The notes below the pieces were generated by a model. It made no database searches and was not told the DNA's origin. It worked only from the letters and a program-made list of their open reading frames with translations. DNA of 64,000 nt, from the NCBI GenBank assembly GCA_016795325.1, contig JAEUHY010000042.1:62001-126000 (forward strand). Direction: 5' to 3'. Below, piece by piece: positions 9,676 to 17,658 of the stretch (its first letter is position 1; each line of letters begins with the position of its first letter). Origin of the DNA: Planctomycetota bacterium. Its GTDB lineage: Bacteria; Planctomycetota; UBA1135; GCA-002686595. The translations under genes were made by a program, and so were the position numbers.

Positions 9676-10557
9676 TCAGGGGTTCTGCAACCCGAAGACG
9701 TTCAGTTGATGCGCGAGGAGCGCCGGGACGATGCTTCCGGTGCGCCAGGTGAGAAAGCCCCACATCAGGCCGATCGGCACGATGCGCAGAGCGCCGCCCA
9801 GGGCGCCTTCGAGCGGATCGCCGTTGTCGATCCACTTCGGAATGTGGAGCAACGCCCACGGCAGCGTCGCGAGCAACCAACCCAGTGCAGCGTTCTTCGT
9901 CAGCGCCGCGATGCGCGTCTGCAGCGTCAGCCGCAGCACTTCCTCGGCGAAAACCTGCAACGACGGAAGCGCGACCAGCAGCGCGAGTTCCGTCCAAGCT
10001 CCAGCGCGCGCCCCCTTCACGATCGGGGCGTCGTCCAGGTCGACGCTCAGCGCAGTCACCGCGACGACGGCGACACACGCCAGCGCGGCGCGCACGCCCG
10101 TCCAACGCAAGCCGAGAGCAGGCGCGCGATAGCTGCGGATCACGAGCCACAAAATTGGAACGACTTGCATCAAGCAGAGCAGCCCGACGATGCGCAAAGC
10201 GACCAGCAGCGGGCGCGGCGCCAAGCCATCGAACACGCCGAAGCCGGCGTACATCCCCGGTGCGGCGAACGCGGCGAACGCGCACAGCACGAGAAACTCC
10301 GTTCGCGGGCTTTCGACTCTTAGACGGGGTTCCCCCGCGGTGGTCTCGCCGCGCTTTCCATCGGCGGGCTGGGATGTGAGCGCGTCGGCCACGAGGGCGC
10401 ACACGATGCAGGCCGCGAGGTAGGCGATCGCCTTGGGCTTGTCGGAGGCGACCGTCACGATCCACGTCGCGAGCGCGAGGAGCGTCCACGTGACGAGCGG
10501 GTGGGCCCGAACGTCGGCCGTTCGGCGGTGGAGCGCGGCGAACAGCCTCGAGAGCAT
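9676..10557 (-). CDS. CPBP-family intramembrane glutamic protease
   Basis: 293 aa with about eight apolar helices. The conserved motifs of the CPBP (CAAX protease/Rce1-like, formerly Abi) family are present: EEVLR with Glu205, Glu206 and Arg209; a histidine in ALLHIPKW (His238); and HQLN near the end (His283, Asn286). In this family the Glu/His set forms the active site inside the membrane. The gene lies on the opposite strand between two sigma-membrane fusion genes. A TAGCTT hexamer 6 nt before the ATG suggests a leaderless transcript. Inference: it could cleave the membrane-tethered sigma factors next door, or act in generic membrane-protein processing. Confidence 0.85.
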   Translation of the reverse strand: MLSRLFAALHRRTADVRAHPLVTWTLLALATWIVTVASDKPKAIAYLAACIVCALVADALTSQPADGKRGETTAGEPRLRVESPRTEFLVLCAFAAFAAPGMYAGFGVFDGLAPRPLLVALRIVGLLCLMQVVPILWLVIRSYRAPALGLRWTGVRAALACVAVVAVTALSVDLDDAPIVKGARAGAWTELALLVALPSLQVFAEEVLRLTLQTRIAALTKNAALGWLLATLPWALLHIPKWIDNGDPLEGALGGALRIVPIGLMWGFLTWRTGSIVPALLAHQLNVFGLQNP

Positions 10558-10563
10558 TCGCCC

Positions 10564-10569
10564 AAGCTA
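10564..10569 (-). promoter_or_regulatory. -10-like hexamer of the CPBP protease gene
   Basis: TAGCTT on the minus strand, 6 nt before the ATG at 10557. TTACGG lies 17 nt further upstream as a weak -35. The spacing implies transcription starting at or next to the start codon. Confidence 0.4.
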
Positions 10570-10683
10570 AAGCCGATGCTCCAGGCCCGTAACGTCGTTC
10601 GAGAAAACCCGCAGATCGCGGAAGGAACCGGCGCGCGGCGTCGTCTCACGCGCCGGAGCAGGCCAGTAGGCCGCCCACGAACC

Positions 10684-10755
10684 ATGCCTCCCGTCGTCGC
10701 TTATCTGCTGCTGGGCCTGATCTACGCCCTGCTCATCCTCGGCCGACGGATCTGA
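10684..10755 (+). CDS. possible 23-residue hydrophobic microprotein
   Basis: ATG at 10684 opens 23 codons: MPPVVAYLLLGLIYALLILG then RRI, followed by TGA. It is one apolar helix with a basic tail, the usual look of a single-pass small membrane protein. Nineteen or so of the codons end in G or C, like real genes here. No ribosome site is visible. It lies between the CPBP protease and the second sigma fusion. It could be chance, since apolar codons are frequent in GC-rich DNA. Confidence 0.25.
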   Translation: MPPVVAYLLLGLIYALLILGRRI

Positions 10756-10890
10756 GCGCGCCGGATTCGGGCGCGGCCTTGCAGCAGGCGTCGGACGGCC
10801 AGGGCCGCGGCCCGGCGAGCGCCCCAACGATTTCCACGCGAGTGGCGTGACGTAAGTTGGGCCCACGCGGCAAGGAAGCCCGCGAGAGTC

Positions 10891-13374
10891 ATGGAACCCA
10901 ACGCCGGAGAGCTGCTGGCGCAGTCGAAGTGGATCGGAGAGCTCGCGCACGAGCTCGTCGGCGACCGGCATGACGCCGAGGATCTCGCGCAGGAAGCGCG
11001 GATCGCTGCGCTCGTGCGGCCCCCGCAAGAGCCCGAGCGGGCCCGCGGTTGGTTTGCGAGCGTGCTGCGCAACCTGCGGCGCTCGCAGCGGCGCGGCGAT
11101 CTGCGGCGCAGCGCTCGCGAAGCCTCGGTCGCGCGCAGCGAGCGCACGGAGTCGCACGCCGACGTGCTCGCGCGTTTCGAGACGCAGCGTAGGGTCGCCT
11201 CGGCCGTCGCCCAGCTGGACGAGCCGTACCGCTCGGCGATCTTGCTGCGCTACTTCGAAGGCCTCGCGCCGCGCGAGATCGCCGCGCGGACCTCGACGCC
11301 GGTGCGCACGGTGCACACGCACCTCGCGCGCGGGCTCGAGCGCCTGCGGCGCGCGCTCGACGAGCGCGAAGGCGGCGACCGTTCCCGCTGGCTCTCCGCG
11401 CTCCTGCCGCTCGCGCACGGCTCGCACGCGACGCCCGGAGCGCTGGGAGTGCTGCTCGTGAAGTCCAAGTTGATCGCGGTCGTGTTGGTGGGCGTGCTGG
11501 CGACCTTGCTCGCAAGCCTGTGGTGGCGCGCGCAGCCGGCGGAGCGCGAGCCCGTCGACGCCGCGCTCGGGCAACTCGAACAAGTCCACGCGACGGGAAC
11601 GCAGGACGCGGCGTCGAACCGTGAGGACGACGCTTCGGAACGAGCCGCGGTGGCGGACTCAGAACTCTTGGACCTCGCGCAGCGCTTGCCGAAGCCTGGC
11701 GTCGCAGCCAAGCGCTACCGCGGCCGCGTGCTGAACATCGAAGGCGCGCCGCTCGGCGGGCTGAACGTGCGCTGTCGCGACCTCGCCAACGTCGAGAAGG
11801 CGAGCGCGGTCTCGGGCACGGACGGCTGGTTCGAGCTCGAGGGTCCGGAGCGCGACTGCAAGTTCGACTGCACGAGCGCGCAGCACGTCACCGTGCTCGA
11901 GCCGCTCGTCTACGCCCCGATCGACACGCCGGTGTTCGTCGTCGTGTCCGAGTTCGTGCGCGTCGCGGGCGAGCTCGTCGACCCGTCGGGCACGGCGATC
12001 ACGGACAGCTCGATCGCGCTGCAACTGCCGAGCGACCTTCGCAGTCGCGTCCGCGAAGTGCTCGAGCACTCGCGCGATGTGAAGTGGGAGGCGCAGGCGG
12101 ACTCCACGGGCCGTTTCCTCTTCGAGCGGCTCCCGCGCATCGACGGCGCCGAGCTGCTCGTGCGTGTCTGGGGTTGCGCGGACGTGCGCTTGCCCGCGCC
12201 GCAGCACGATGAGCTCGGCCTGCGCATCGTGGCCTGCGAAGGAAGCCCTCGCGGAGAGCTCCTCGAGGGGCGCGTCGTCGACGCGGCGCGGACCGGCTTG
12301 GCCGGCGCGCAGGTGGCGCTCGGCCAACGCGTGGTCGAGTGCGACGCGGACGGACGCTTCACGCTCCGCCTCGCGGCCAACGAAGACGCCGACGTGCTGC
12401 TCGCCGTCGCGTTCGGACTCCAACCCGCGCGCTTGAAGCGTGAAAGCGCCTGGCCGACGCCGCTCGAGATCGTGTTGGACAAACCCGCGCTTTCCATTCG
12501 TGGCCGAGTGCTCACCGCGGAAGGCAAGCCGTTCGCCGGAGCTGCTGTGGGCGTCGCCGATCCGACGTATCTGGGAGCTCGCTCACGGCGCTCGGGTGAA
12601 GTCGATTGGTCCAAGGCCGTGCTCGCGGAGCAAGTTGCGGAAGGACGCGAGTTCGTGCTCAGACCGAACGTGACGGACGCGAGCGGCGCGTTCGAGATCG
12701 GCGGACTCGCGGCGCGCCGCTACCGCATCCGCGTGCTCGACGGCCAAAGCGTGACCCACTTCGAGAGCGCTGCGATCGAGGCCGGCTCGCGCGAGGTCGA
12801 GATCGTTCTGCCGAGTGCGCCGCCGAGCGTGCGCTATGCCGGGCGAGTCGTGTCGTTCCGCGGCGTTCCGCAAGCTGGCGCAAAGCTGTTCTTCACGCGC
12901 GCCGAGGACTTGCGGCGCGCGACGGGTGTTGCAGGACCGATGCTCGGCGGGACCATCACCAGCTGCGACGCCGACGGTCGCTTCGCGATCGAGGTCCCGG
13001 GTGGTGCGACGAGCGTGAGCGTCGATCTCGGCCACCCCCACGCTGCGGGGAGCTTCGAACTCGCCACGTTCGCCGATCTGGAGCAACTCGAGCTCGTGTG
13101 CGCGCTGCGCTGCCTGACGGTGATCGAGAGGTTGCCGAACGGCGTCCAAGCCAATCGCGCGGAGGCGCACGACGCGCAAGGGCTCGTGTTGCCGCTCACG
13201 GTGCGCCACGGCGATGTCGCGGTGGCGAGTCCCGATCTCCAGCTGTTCGACGGCGCCAGTGAGACCTTCGGCCTGCCCGAGAACGCCGCCGTTCTCGTGT
13301 TCTTCGAAGACGAGCGCGAAGTCGTGCGTATTGCGCTCACGCTCGATCCGGCGCGGCTCAATCGTTTTCCGTGA
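10891..13374 (+). CDS. ECF sigma factor fused through a membrane helix to carboxypeptidase-regulatory-like modules (copy 2)
   Basis: 827 aa with the same architecture as the gene at 6965. Sigma region 2 is at residues 10-75 (LVGDRHDAEDLAQEARIAAL, RGWFASVLRNLRR). Sigma region 4 is at 100-155 (LDEPYRSAILLRYFEGLAPREIAARTSTPVRTVHTHL). One membrane helix spans about 184-212 and ends in LWWR. About 600 extracytoplasmic residues follow, with the repeated motif YRGRVLNIEGAPLGGLNV, LEGRVVDAARTGLAGAQV, IRGRVLTAEGKPFAGAAV and YAGRVVSFRGVPQAGAKL. The sigma halves are clearly related while the sensor halves have diverged, so the pair probably answers different signals. A TAAGTT hexamer at 10853 may be its -10. 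Confidence 0.85.
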   Translation: MEPNAGELLAQSKWIGELAHELVGDRHDAEDLAQEARIAALVRPPQEPERARGWFASVLRNLRRSQRRGDLRRSAREASVARSERTESHADVLARFETQRRVASAVAQLDEPYRSAILLRYFEGLAPREIAARTSTPVRTVHTHLARGLERLRRALDEREGGDRSRWLSALLPLAHGSHATPGALGVLLVKSKLIAVVLVGVLATLLASLWWRAQPAEREPVDAALGQLEQVHATGTQDAASNREDDASERAAVADSELLDLAQRLPKPGVAAKRYRGRVLNIEGAPLGGLNVRCRDLANVEKASAVSGTDGWFELEGPERDCKFDCTSAQHVTVLEPLVYAPIDTPVFVVVSEFVRVAGELVDPSGTAITDSSIALQLPSDLRSRVREVLEHSRDVKWEAQADSTGRFLFERLPRIDGAELLVRVWGCADVRLPAPQHDELGLRIVACEGSPRGELLEGRVVDAARTGLAGAQVALGQRVVECDADGRFTLRLAANEDADVLLAVAFGLQPARLKRESAWPTPLEIVLDKPALSIRGRVLTAEGKPFAGAAVGVADPTYLGARSRRSGEVDWSKAVLAEQVAEGREFVLRPNVTDASGAFEIGGLAARRYRIRVLDGQSVTHFESAAIEAGSREVEIVLPSAPPSVRYAGRVVSFRGVPQAGAKLFFTRAEDLRRATGVAGPMLGGTITSCDADGRFAIEVPGGATSVSVDLGHPHAAGSFELATFADLEQLELVCALRCLTVIERLPNGVQANRAEAHDAQGLVLPLTVRHGDVAVASPDLQLFDGASETFGLPENAAVLVFFEDEREVVRIALTLDPARLNRFP

Positions 13375-13444
13375 AGCGCGCGGGGTCGTGCTGCGGCGAA
13401 CTGCGCTCTGGCGCGGCGACGGGCTGGGATGCAAGCATGCGCGC

Positions 13445-14377
13445 ATGAGCACGAACGGCTTGTCGTATCCGATCGGAGTCGCGGGAACGCCTTGGGGACC
13501 GGAGGAGAAGGCCCGTTGGCGCGCGAGCGTCAAGAAGCAGCGCAGCTACGCCGCAGACGTGCTCCCGCGCATCGAGCGGCTGCGTGAGCGCTTCGACGTG
13601 CTGCGCTACGGCGTGCTGTCGTACGGCGCGGACGGCGAGTTTCCGCTCTTCGCGCTGAAGAGCCGCGCGTGGAACGACGCGCTGCCGCTCGCGCTCGTGA
13701 CCGGCGGCGTGCATGGGTACGAGACGAGCGGCGTGCACGGCGCGCTGCGCTTCGCGGAGCGTGACGCGGCCGCGTTCGAGGGCCGGCTCAACATCGTGAT
13801 CGCCCCGTGCGTCAGCCCGTGGGCCTACGAGCGCATCCAACGCTGGAACGCCGAGGCCGTCGATCCCAACCGTTCGTTCAGCGCGAACGGCGCCGCGCGC
13901 GAGTCGCGCCTCTTGATGGACTTCATCGCCTCGCTGCGCGGCCATTTCCTCGCGCACCTCGACCTGCACGAGACCACCGACTCCGACGAGAGCGAGTTCC
14001 GCCCCGCGGTCGCCGCGCGCGACGGCAAACCCTTCGAGCCCGGCGAAATCCCCGACGGCTTCTATCTGGTCGACGACAGCGCGAATCCGCAGCCCGGCTT
14101 TCAGAACGCGATCATCGCCGCCGTCGCTGCGGTGACGCACATCGCCGAGCCCGATGCAAAGGGCGAGATCATCGGAGCGCCGCTGCAAGCGCGCGGCGTC
14201 ATCCACTACGACGTGCGGCCGCTGGGACTGTGCGCGAGCCTGACGGGCGCGCGCTTCACGACCACGACCGAGGTCTATCCCGACAGCCCGCGCGCCACGC
14301 CTGAGCAGTGCAACGAAGCGCAAGCCACGGCCGTGCGCGCCGGCTTCGAGTACGCGCTGCGGCACGGGCTTGCGTAG
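13445..14377 (+). CDS. M14-family zinc carboxypeptidase-like protein
   Basis: 310 aa with no signal peptide. The M14 metallocarboxypeptidase core is visible: zinc ligands in GGVHGYETSG (His90, Glu93) and LDLHETT (His175), the substrate-binding arginine in DPNRSF (Asn142, Arg143), and the catalytic glutamate in TTTTEVYPDS (Glu276). All key residues are intact. It probably trims C-terminal residues from cytoplasmic peptides or removes an acyl group from an amino acid; the exact substrate cannot be read. The ATG at 13445 was chosen over a longer frame that overlaps the preceding gene. A decayed copy of its 3' end lies at 15331-15516. Confidence 0.85.
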   Translation: MSTNGLSYPIGVAGTPWGPEEKARWRASVKKQRSYAADVLPRIERLRERFDVLRYGVLSYGADGEFPLFALKSRAWNDALPLALVTGGVHGYETSGVHGALRFAERDAAAFEGRLNIVIAPCVSPWAYERIQRWNAEAVDPNRSFSANGAARESRLLMDFIASLRGHFLAHLDLHETTDSDESEFRPAVAARDGKPFEPGEIPDGFYLVDDSANPQPGFQNAIIAAVAAVTHIAEPDAKGEIIGAPLQARGVIHYDVRPLGLCASLTGARFTTTTEVYPDSPRATPEQCNEAQATAVRAGFEYALRHGLA

Positions 14378-14413
14378 CGCGCCGATTCGATTTCGGTCTC
14401 GAGCCGTTTGGGT

Positions 14414-14419
14414 TAGCGT
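14414..14419 (+). promoter_or_regulatory. -10-like hexamer before the lipoprotein gene
   Basis: TAGCGT 9 nt before the ATG at 14429, with no ribosome site between. Fits the leaderless pattern seen elsewhere in the window. Confidence 0.35.
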
Positions 14420-14428
14420 CGGGCGCCC

Positions 14429-15283
14429 ATGAAGCTCGCAAGTCTCGCTCTGTTCGTCAGCGTCTCGTTGTCCAGTTGTTTCAGCCTGAACTTCGAGCCG
14501 CCCGCGCTCGAGTCGCGCGAGAGTCGAACGATGATGCGCGTCGACGAAGCGAGCGGAGCCCTCGAGTGGCTGAGCATCGATCGCGGAGTTCGAGTGCGCG
14601 AGTCGAACGGCGTGGCGCACCTGCGGGCCGTGCTTGCGGGCGCACGCGTCTACCCCATCGAGGGCGGATTCCCTGGCTCGGTGGACGTTGCCGTTCTGAG
14701 TGGGTCGGACGCGTCGGACTATTGGTCGTCCGACATTGCAGAGGATCTCTCCGTGGTGGAGGTCGGCCTCGCCGAGGACACGGACGCCGAGCTGACCGTC
14801 TGGCGTCTCACGCGCCTGGAACGAGCGGCGCACTGGCTCTCCCACTTCCAGCGCGGGCAGGAGGCGGCGCATGCCCCCGAACTCGGGCGATTTCCGACCT
14901 TCGACGGTGCAAGCCTCGCGCTCCAAAACGCTGCGCGCATCGCCGGCGAGTCCGAATGGCGTATCGAGGGCCGCACGCTCGTTTTCGAGGTTCCCTCAAC
15001 GCTGGAGAACGCGCTGTGCTGTCAGGAAGAGATTCTGAGTCAGGCCGCGACGGTCAACGAGGGCTTCGCGCCCCAACCGTCCTCCTTCCACTACAAGGAC
15101 CAACGCTTCGCGGTGCGCTACATGCCGCGCGATGACGGCTGGTTCTTGGTCCCGACAGCGAAGCTGGATGCGGAGCCCGTCGTGAAGAGCGTCTCTATCG
15201 ACGAACTGCGCGCGGCGGGACTGCCGATCGAGACCCACGCCCAACTCCGCGCACGCCTCGCGCAGCTGGGCATCGTCGACTGA
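14429..15283 (+). CDS. lipoprotein of unknown function
   Basis: 284 aa. The N-terminus is a lipoprotein signal: MKLASLALFVSVSLSSC, with the lipobox cysteine at residue 17. The rest is soluble, with a pair of adjacent cysteines (LCCQEE) in the C-terminal half and no recognised domain. It is inserted between an intact M14 peptidase gene and a degraded copy of that gene's 3' end, so it may have been caught between the two copies during a duplication. No function assigned. Confidence 0.7.
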   Translation: MKLASLALFVSVSLSSCFSLNFEPPALESRESRTMMRVDEASGALEWLSIDRGVRVRESNGVAHLRAVLAGARVYPIEGGFPGSVDVAVLSGSDASDYWSSDIAEDLSVVEVGLAEDTDAELTVWRLTRLERAAHWLSHFQRGQEAAHAPELGRFPTFDGASLALQNAARIAGESEWRIEGRTLVFEVPSTLENALCCQEEILSQAATVNEGFAPQPSSFHYKDQRFAVRYMPRDDGWFLVPTAKLDAEPVVKSVSIDELRAAGLPIETHAQLRARLAQLGIVD

Positions 15284-15330
15284 TGGGACCCGATCGTTGG
15301 GCCTGACGAGAAGGACAAGGCCAGCGCGGC

Positions 15331-15516
15331 GCGCCGCCGCAAGCGCGCGGCGTCCTCCACTTCGGCGCGCCGCGGCTGGGCCTGTGCGCGAGCCTGACCG
15401 GCGCGCGCTTCACGAAGACAACCAACGTCTACCCCGACAGCCCGCGCGCCACGCCCGAGCAACGCAACGAAGCGCGGGCGCGCGGCTGCGCGCGCGGGGA
15501 TCGCGTACGCGCAGAA
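15331..15516 (+). pseudogene. decayed copy of the 3' end of the M14 peptidase gene
   Basis: The plus-strand translation aligns with the C-terminal 60 residues of the protein at 13445: ARGVLHFGAPRLGLCASLTG against ARGVIHYDVRPLGLCASLTG, then VYPDSPRATPEQRNEAR against VYPDSPRATPEQCNEAQ. The catalytic glutamate has become asparagine (TKTTNVYPDS). Homology breaks down at both ends, no upstream half exists and no start is present. It is a remnant of a tandem duplication. Confidence 0.75.
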
Positions 15517-15653
15517 GTACCCGCGGAAGTCGTGCAACAGCGTGTTGAGCGCTGCGCCTCCGCAACGAGCGGCCCAGCCTCGCTGGAGGTGCGTCGGCCT
15601 TCGCGGGCCAGTTTCGGCTCAAGCGCCTGCTCGGTAAAGTGCTGCAGTGCGCC

Positions 15654-16118
15654 ATGGAATCGAAACCTAGCCACGCTGCACTCGCTGTCGTCTTGTCGAT
15701 CGTGGGCGCGCTCGCGCTGGCGTTCGGGGCCCTGGTCGTGGTCAACGTGGCTTCGGAATACGAGGACCTCGCGCGCGGTTGGCGCAACCCGCCGCACTAC
15801 GCGTCGGTTCGACGCGCGCCCGCGGCGGCGAACGAGCCTCGCAGGGACCGTTCCGATGCGGGCGACTTCGACGGCGACGGAGTCGACGACGTGCTCGAGT
15901 GCGTCTACTTGCATCGGGTGTTTCTGTTCGCCGAGAGCACTTCGGGCATGGTGTACCTCCACTCCGGAGCGAGCGGCGCGCTGTTGCTCGCCCATCCGGT
16001 TCCAACGCCGATGAGCGACGTGCACTGGCGCCCGGATTCGAATGGCGACGGCGCCGACGAAGTATTGGTCGACGGGCCTCCTCTCGAGCGCTTCGCCTTC
16101 GTGCGAGCCGCTCGCTGA
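15654..16118 (+). CDS. small membrane-anchored FG-GAP protein (paralogue of 47776)
   Basis: 154 aa. One N-terminal membrane helix (residues 9-34) precedes a short extracytoplasmic part with a single FG-GAP-type loop (GDFDGDGVDDVLE) and the end DSNGDGADEVLVDGPPLERF. A paralogue of nearly the same length at 47776 shares the helix, the W-x-NP-x-HY segment, the GMVY.SG...LLAHP.P.P stretch and the PP.ERFAF C-terminus, so the short length is real and not a truncation. TAAAGT lies 13 nt before the ATG. Function unknown. Confidence 0.7.
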   Translation: MESKPSHAALAVVLSIVGALALAFGALVVVNVASEYEDLARGWRNPPHYASVRRAPAAANEPRRDRSDAGDFDGDGVDDVLECVYLHRVFLFAESTSGMVYLHSGASGALLLAHPVPTPMSDVHWRPDSNGDGADEVLVDGPPLERFAFVRAAR

Positions 16119-16302
16119 GCGCGTATAGCACCGAGGCTGTCGGAGCCGATCTCCGGTCGTCGCGCACGCCGCGTGATAGGCCGCTCACGACAGGCAGGAG
16201 CACGTAGGCGCTGCTGAGCCGGGCCGGCGACGAGTTGGCGTAGGTTGAGACGAGGGAGTCGAGCAAGGTGTACGCCGACTCTGTTCCCGCGCGCCACTCA
16301 AC

Positions 16303-17349
16303 ATGCTGCTCCTTTTCGCCACGCTCACGGCGCTGCAAGTCCGCCCGCTCTTTAGGCCCTGTATCGTTGGCCTCGTCGGCGACCACGATGGCGACGGCAT
16401 CCCCGACTACGCCGTCGTGGGATCGCGCGAGCCCCAGATCCTGCGCGTTTTCAGCGGTCGCGACGATCGCCGGCTCGCGCAGTTCGACTTGCCGGCGGAG
16501 CCGCCGTGCGGGCTCCACGACACGCTGGGCGTAGAAGTCGCTGGCGACCTCAACGGCGACGGCGCGTTCGAACTGGCCTGCAATGACGACGAAAGCTGGC
16601 TCGTCGACGGCCGAAGTGGAACCCCGCTGGCGCGCTGCCCGCGTGATTTTCGGTGGCTCGGATCGATCGGGGATCTGGACGGCGACGGCGTCAGCGATCC
16701 GATCTCCTGCGAGGGCGCGGTTGAGCTCCACCGGACCCACGGCGGACGGGCCGTGCCCTGGACCGGCCACGAACTGCGACCGCTCGCCAACTGGTCCCCG
16801 CGCACGCTGCGCGAGTCCGAGCGTCTGCGCGTGCTGCGCGACGATGCGCTTGCCGAGCTGACGCTTGTCGGCGTATGCGAGCCGGTGCTCGCGAAGCTGA
16901 TCCGGCACGACGTAGTTGTCGGCAACGTCGCGCATTCGACTCCGCACGTGGTCCTCGAGCAGGGCGGCCGAGAGCTCCTGCGCAAGGAGTTCCTGCTCAC
17001 GCTTGCGAACATGGAGTGGGGCGGCTTCGCGCCTTTCGGGCCCGTGTCGCCCGGCGATCTCGACGGCGACGGCCTCGGCGATCTCGTGCTCGCATTGCCG
17101 GCGAGTGCGTTCTGCGAGTTCGGCTCGAGCTCCGTGTTGCGCGCCTACTCGACGCGCGATGGACGCGAGCTGTGGCGCGCCGCGAGCGCCGAAAGCGAAT
17201 CGCTCCACCCGCGCCTCGAGCTGCTCCCCGACCGCGACGGCGACGGCGTGCCCGAGCTGATCGCCTGCGCGGCCGGCGGCTCGGGACCGAGCTGGGTCGT
17301 GGTGCTCTCGGGCGCAAGCGGCCGCGTGCTCGCGAGTTTTCAGCCCTAA
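16303..17349 (+). CDS. secreted FG-GAP repeat protein
   Basis: 348 aa. A short N-terminal apolar segment (MLLLFATLTALQ) probably acts as an export signal. The body has FG-GAP repeats with calcium loops DHDGDGIPD, DLNGDGAFE, DLDGDGVSD, DLDGDGLGD and DRDGDGVPE, each followed by a beta-hairpin such as LRVFSGRDDRRLAQF. The last repeat (VVVLSGASGRVLASF) resembles a PQQ-type blade. Likely a five- to seven-bladed propeller outside the cytoplasm. It follows the small FG-GAP membrane protein at 15654 on the same strand, about 180 bases downstream, and the two may be related functionally. Confidence 0.8.
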   Translation: MLLLFATLTALQVRPLFRPCIVGLVGDHDGDGIPDYAVVGSREPQILRVFSGRDDRRLAQFDLPAEPPCGLHDTLGVEVAGDLNGDGAFELACNDDESWLVDGRSGTPLARCPRDFRWLGSIGDLDGDGVSDPISCEGAVELHRTHGGRAVPWTGHELRPLANWSPRTLRESERLRVLRDDALAELTLVGVCEPVLAKLIRHDVVVGNVAHSTPHVVLEQGGRELLRKEFLLTLANMEWGGFAPFGPVSPGDLDGDGLGDLVLALPASAFCEFGSSSVLRAYSTRDGRELWRAASAESESLHPRLELLPDRDGDGVPELIACAAGGSGPSWVVVLSGASGRVLASFQP

Positions 17350-17354
17350 CCCGA

Positions 17355-17583
17355 CCTATTCATGAGCCCGCTACTGCAAACGCCGGATCATCCTGCCCTG
17401 CGGCGTTTTCTTCGACGTGCGGCGTCCTCAGCGACCCTGCAGGTCGCTCCCGCTGACAAGCATCCAAAAGGATGCTTGTCCACGGCCGCTGCGCGGCCTG
17501 ACGCGGGAACCCTTGGCGGCGCCCGCCGAAGAACCTTGCAGGACAGGCGCTCCGACGTTTTCGCTACGCGGTTCATGAATAGG
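17355..17583. repeat. R2 dispersed palindromic element, copy A (229 bp)
   Basis: Bounded by a perfect 11-bp inverted repeat CCTATTCATGA/TCATGAATAGG. The centre (17455-17480) is a perfect hairpin with 11-bp arms GACAAGCATCC and an AAAA loop. An inverted second copy lies at 55601-55831; its arms match well but its central hairpin has a different sequence. Short open frames inside are by-products. Probably a non-autonomous palindromic mobile element or structured RNA. Confidence 0.8.
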
Positions 17584-17644
17584 CCGGGCTAAGCCCTCAC
17601 CTCTCGCGCCGACGAACGCGCTGAAGACACGCACAGGTTTGAGC

Positions 17645-17650
17645 TACGCT
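17645..17650 (+). promoter_or_regulatory. -10-like hexamer before alkC
   Basis: TACGCT 8 nt before the ATG at 17659. The same gagcTACGCTccg string precedes the gene at 52141, which supports a shared leaderless promoter type. Confidence 0.4.
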
Positions 17651-17658
17651 CCGAGCGT

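Noticed and set aside
17455..17480. Perfect hairpin read as an intrinsic terminator for the FG-GAP gene at 16303
   Set aside because: It is the centre of the R2 element, lies over 100 bases past the stop and has no T-run; the element explanation is stronger.
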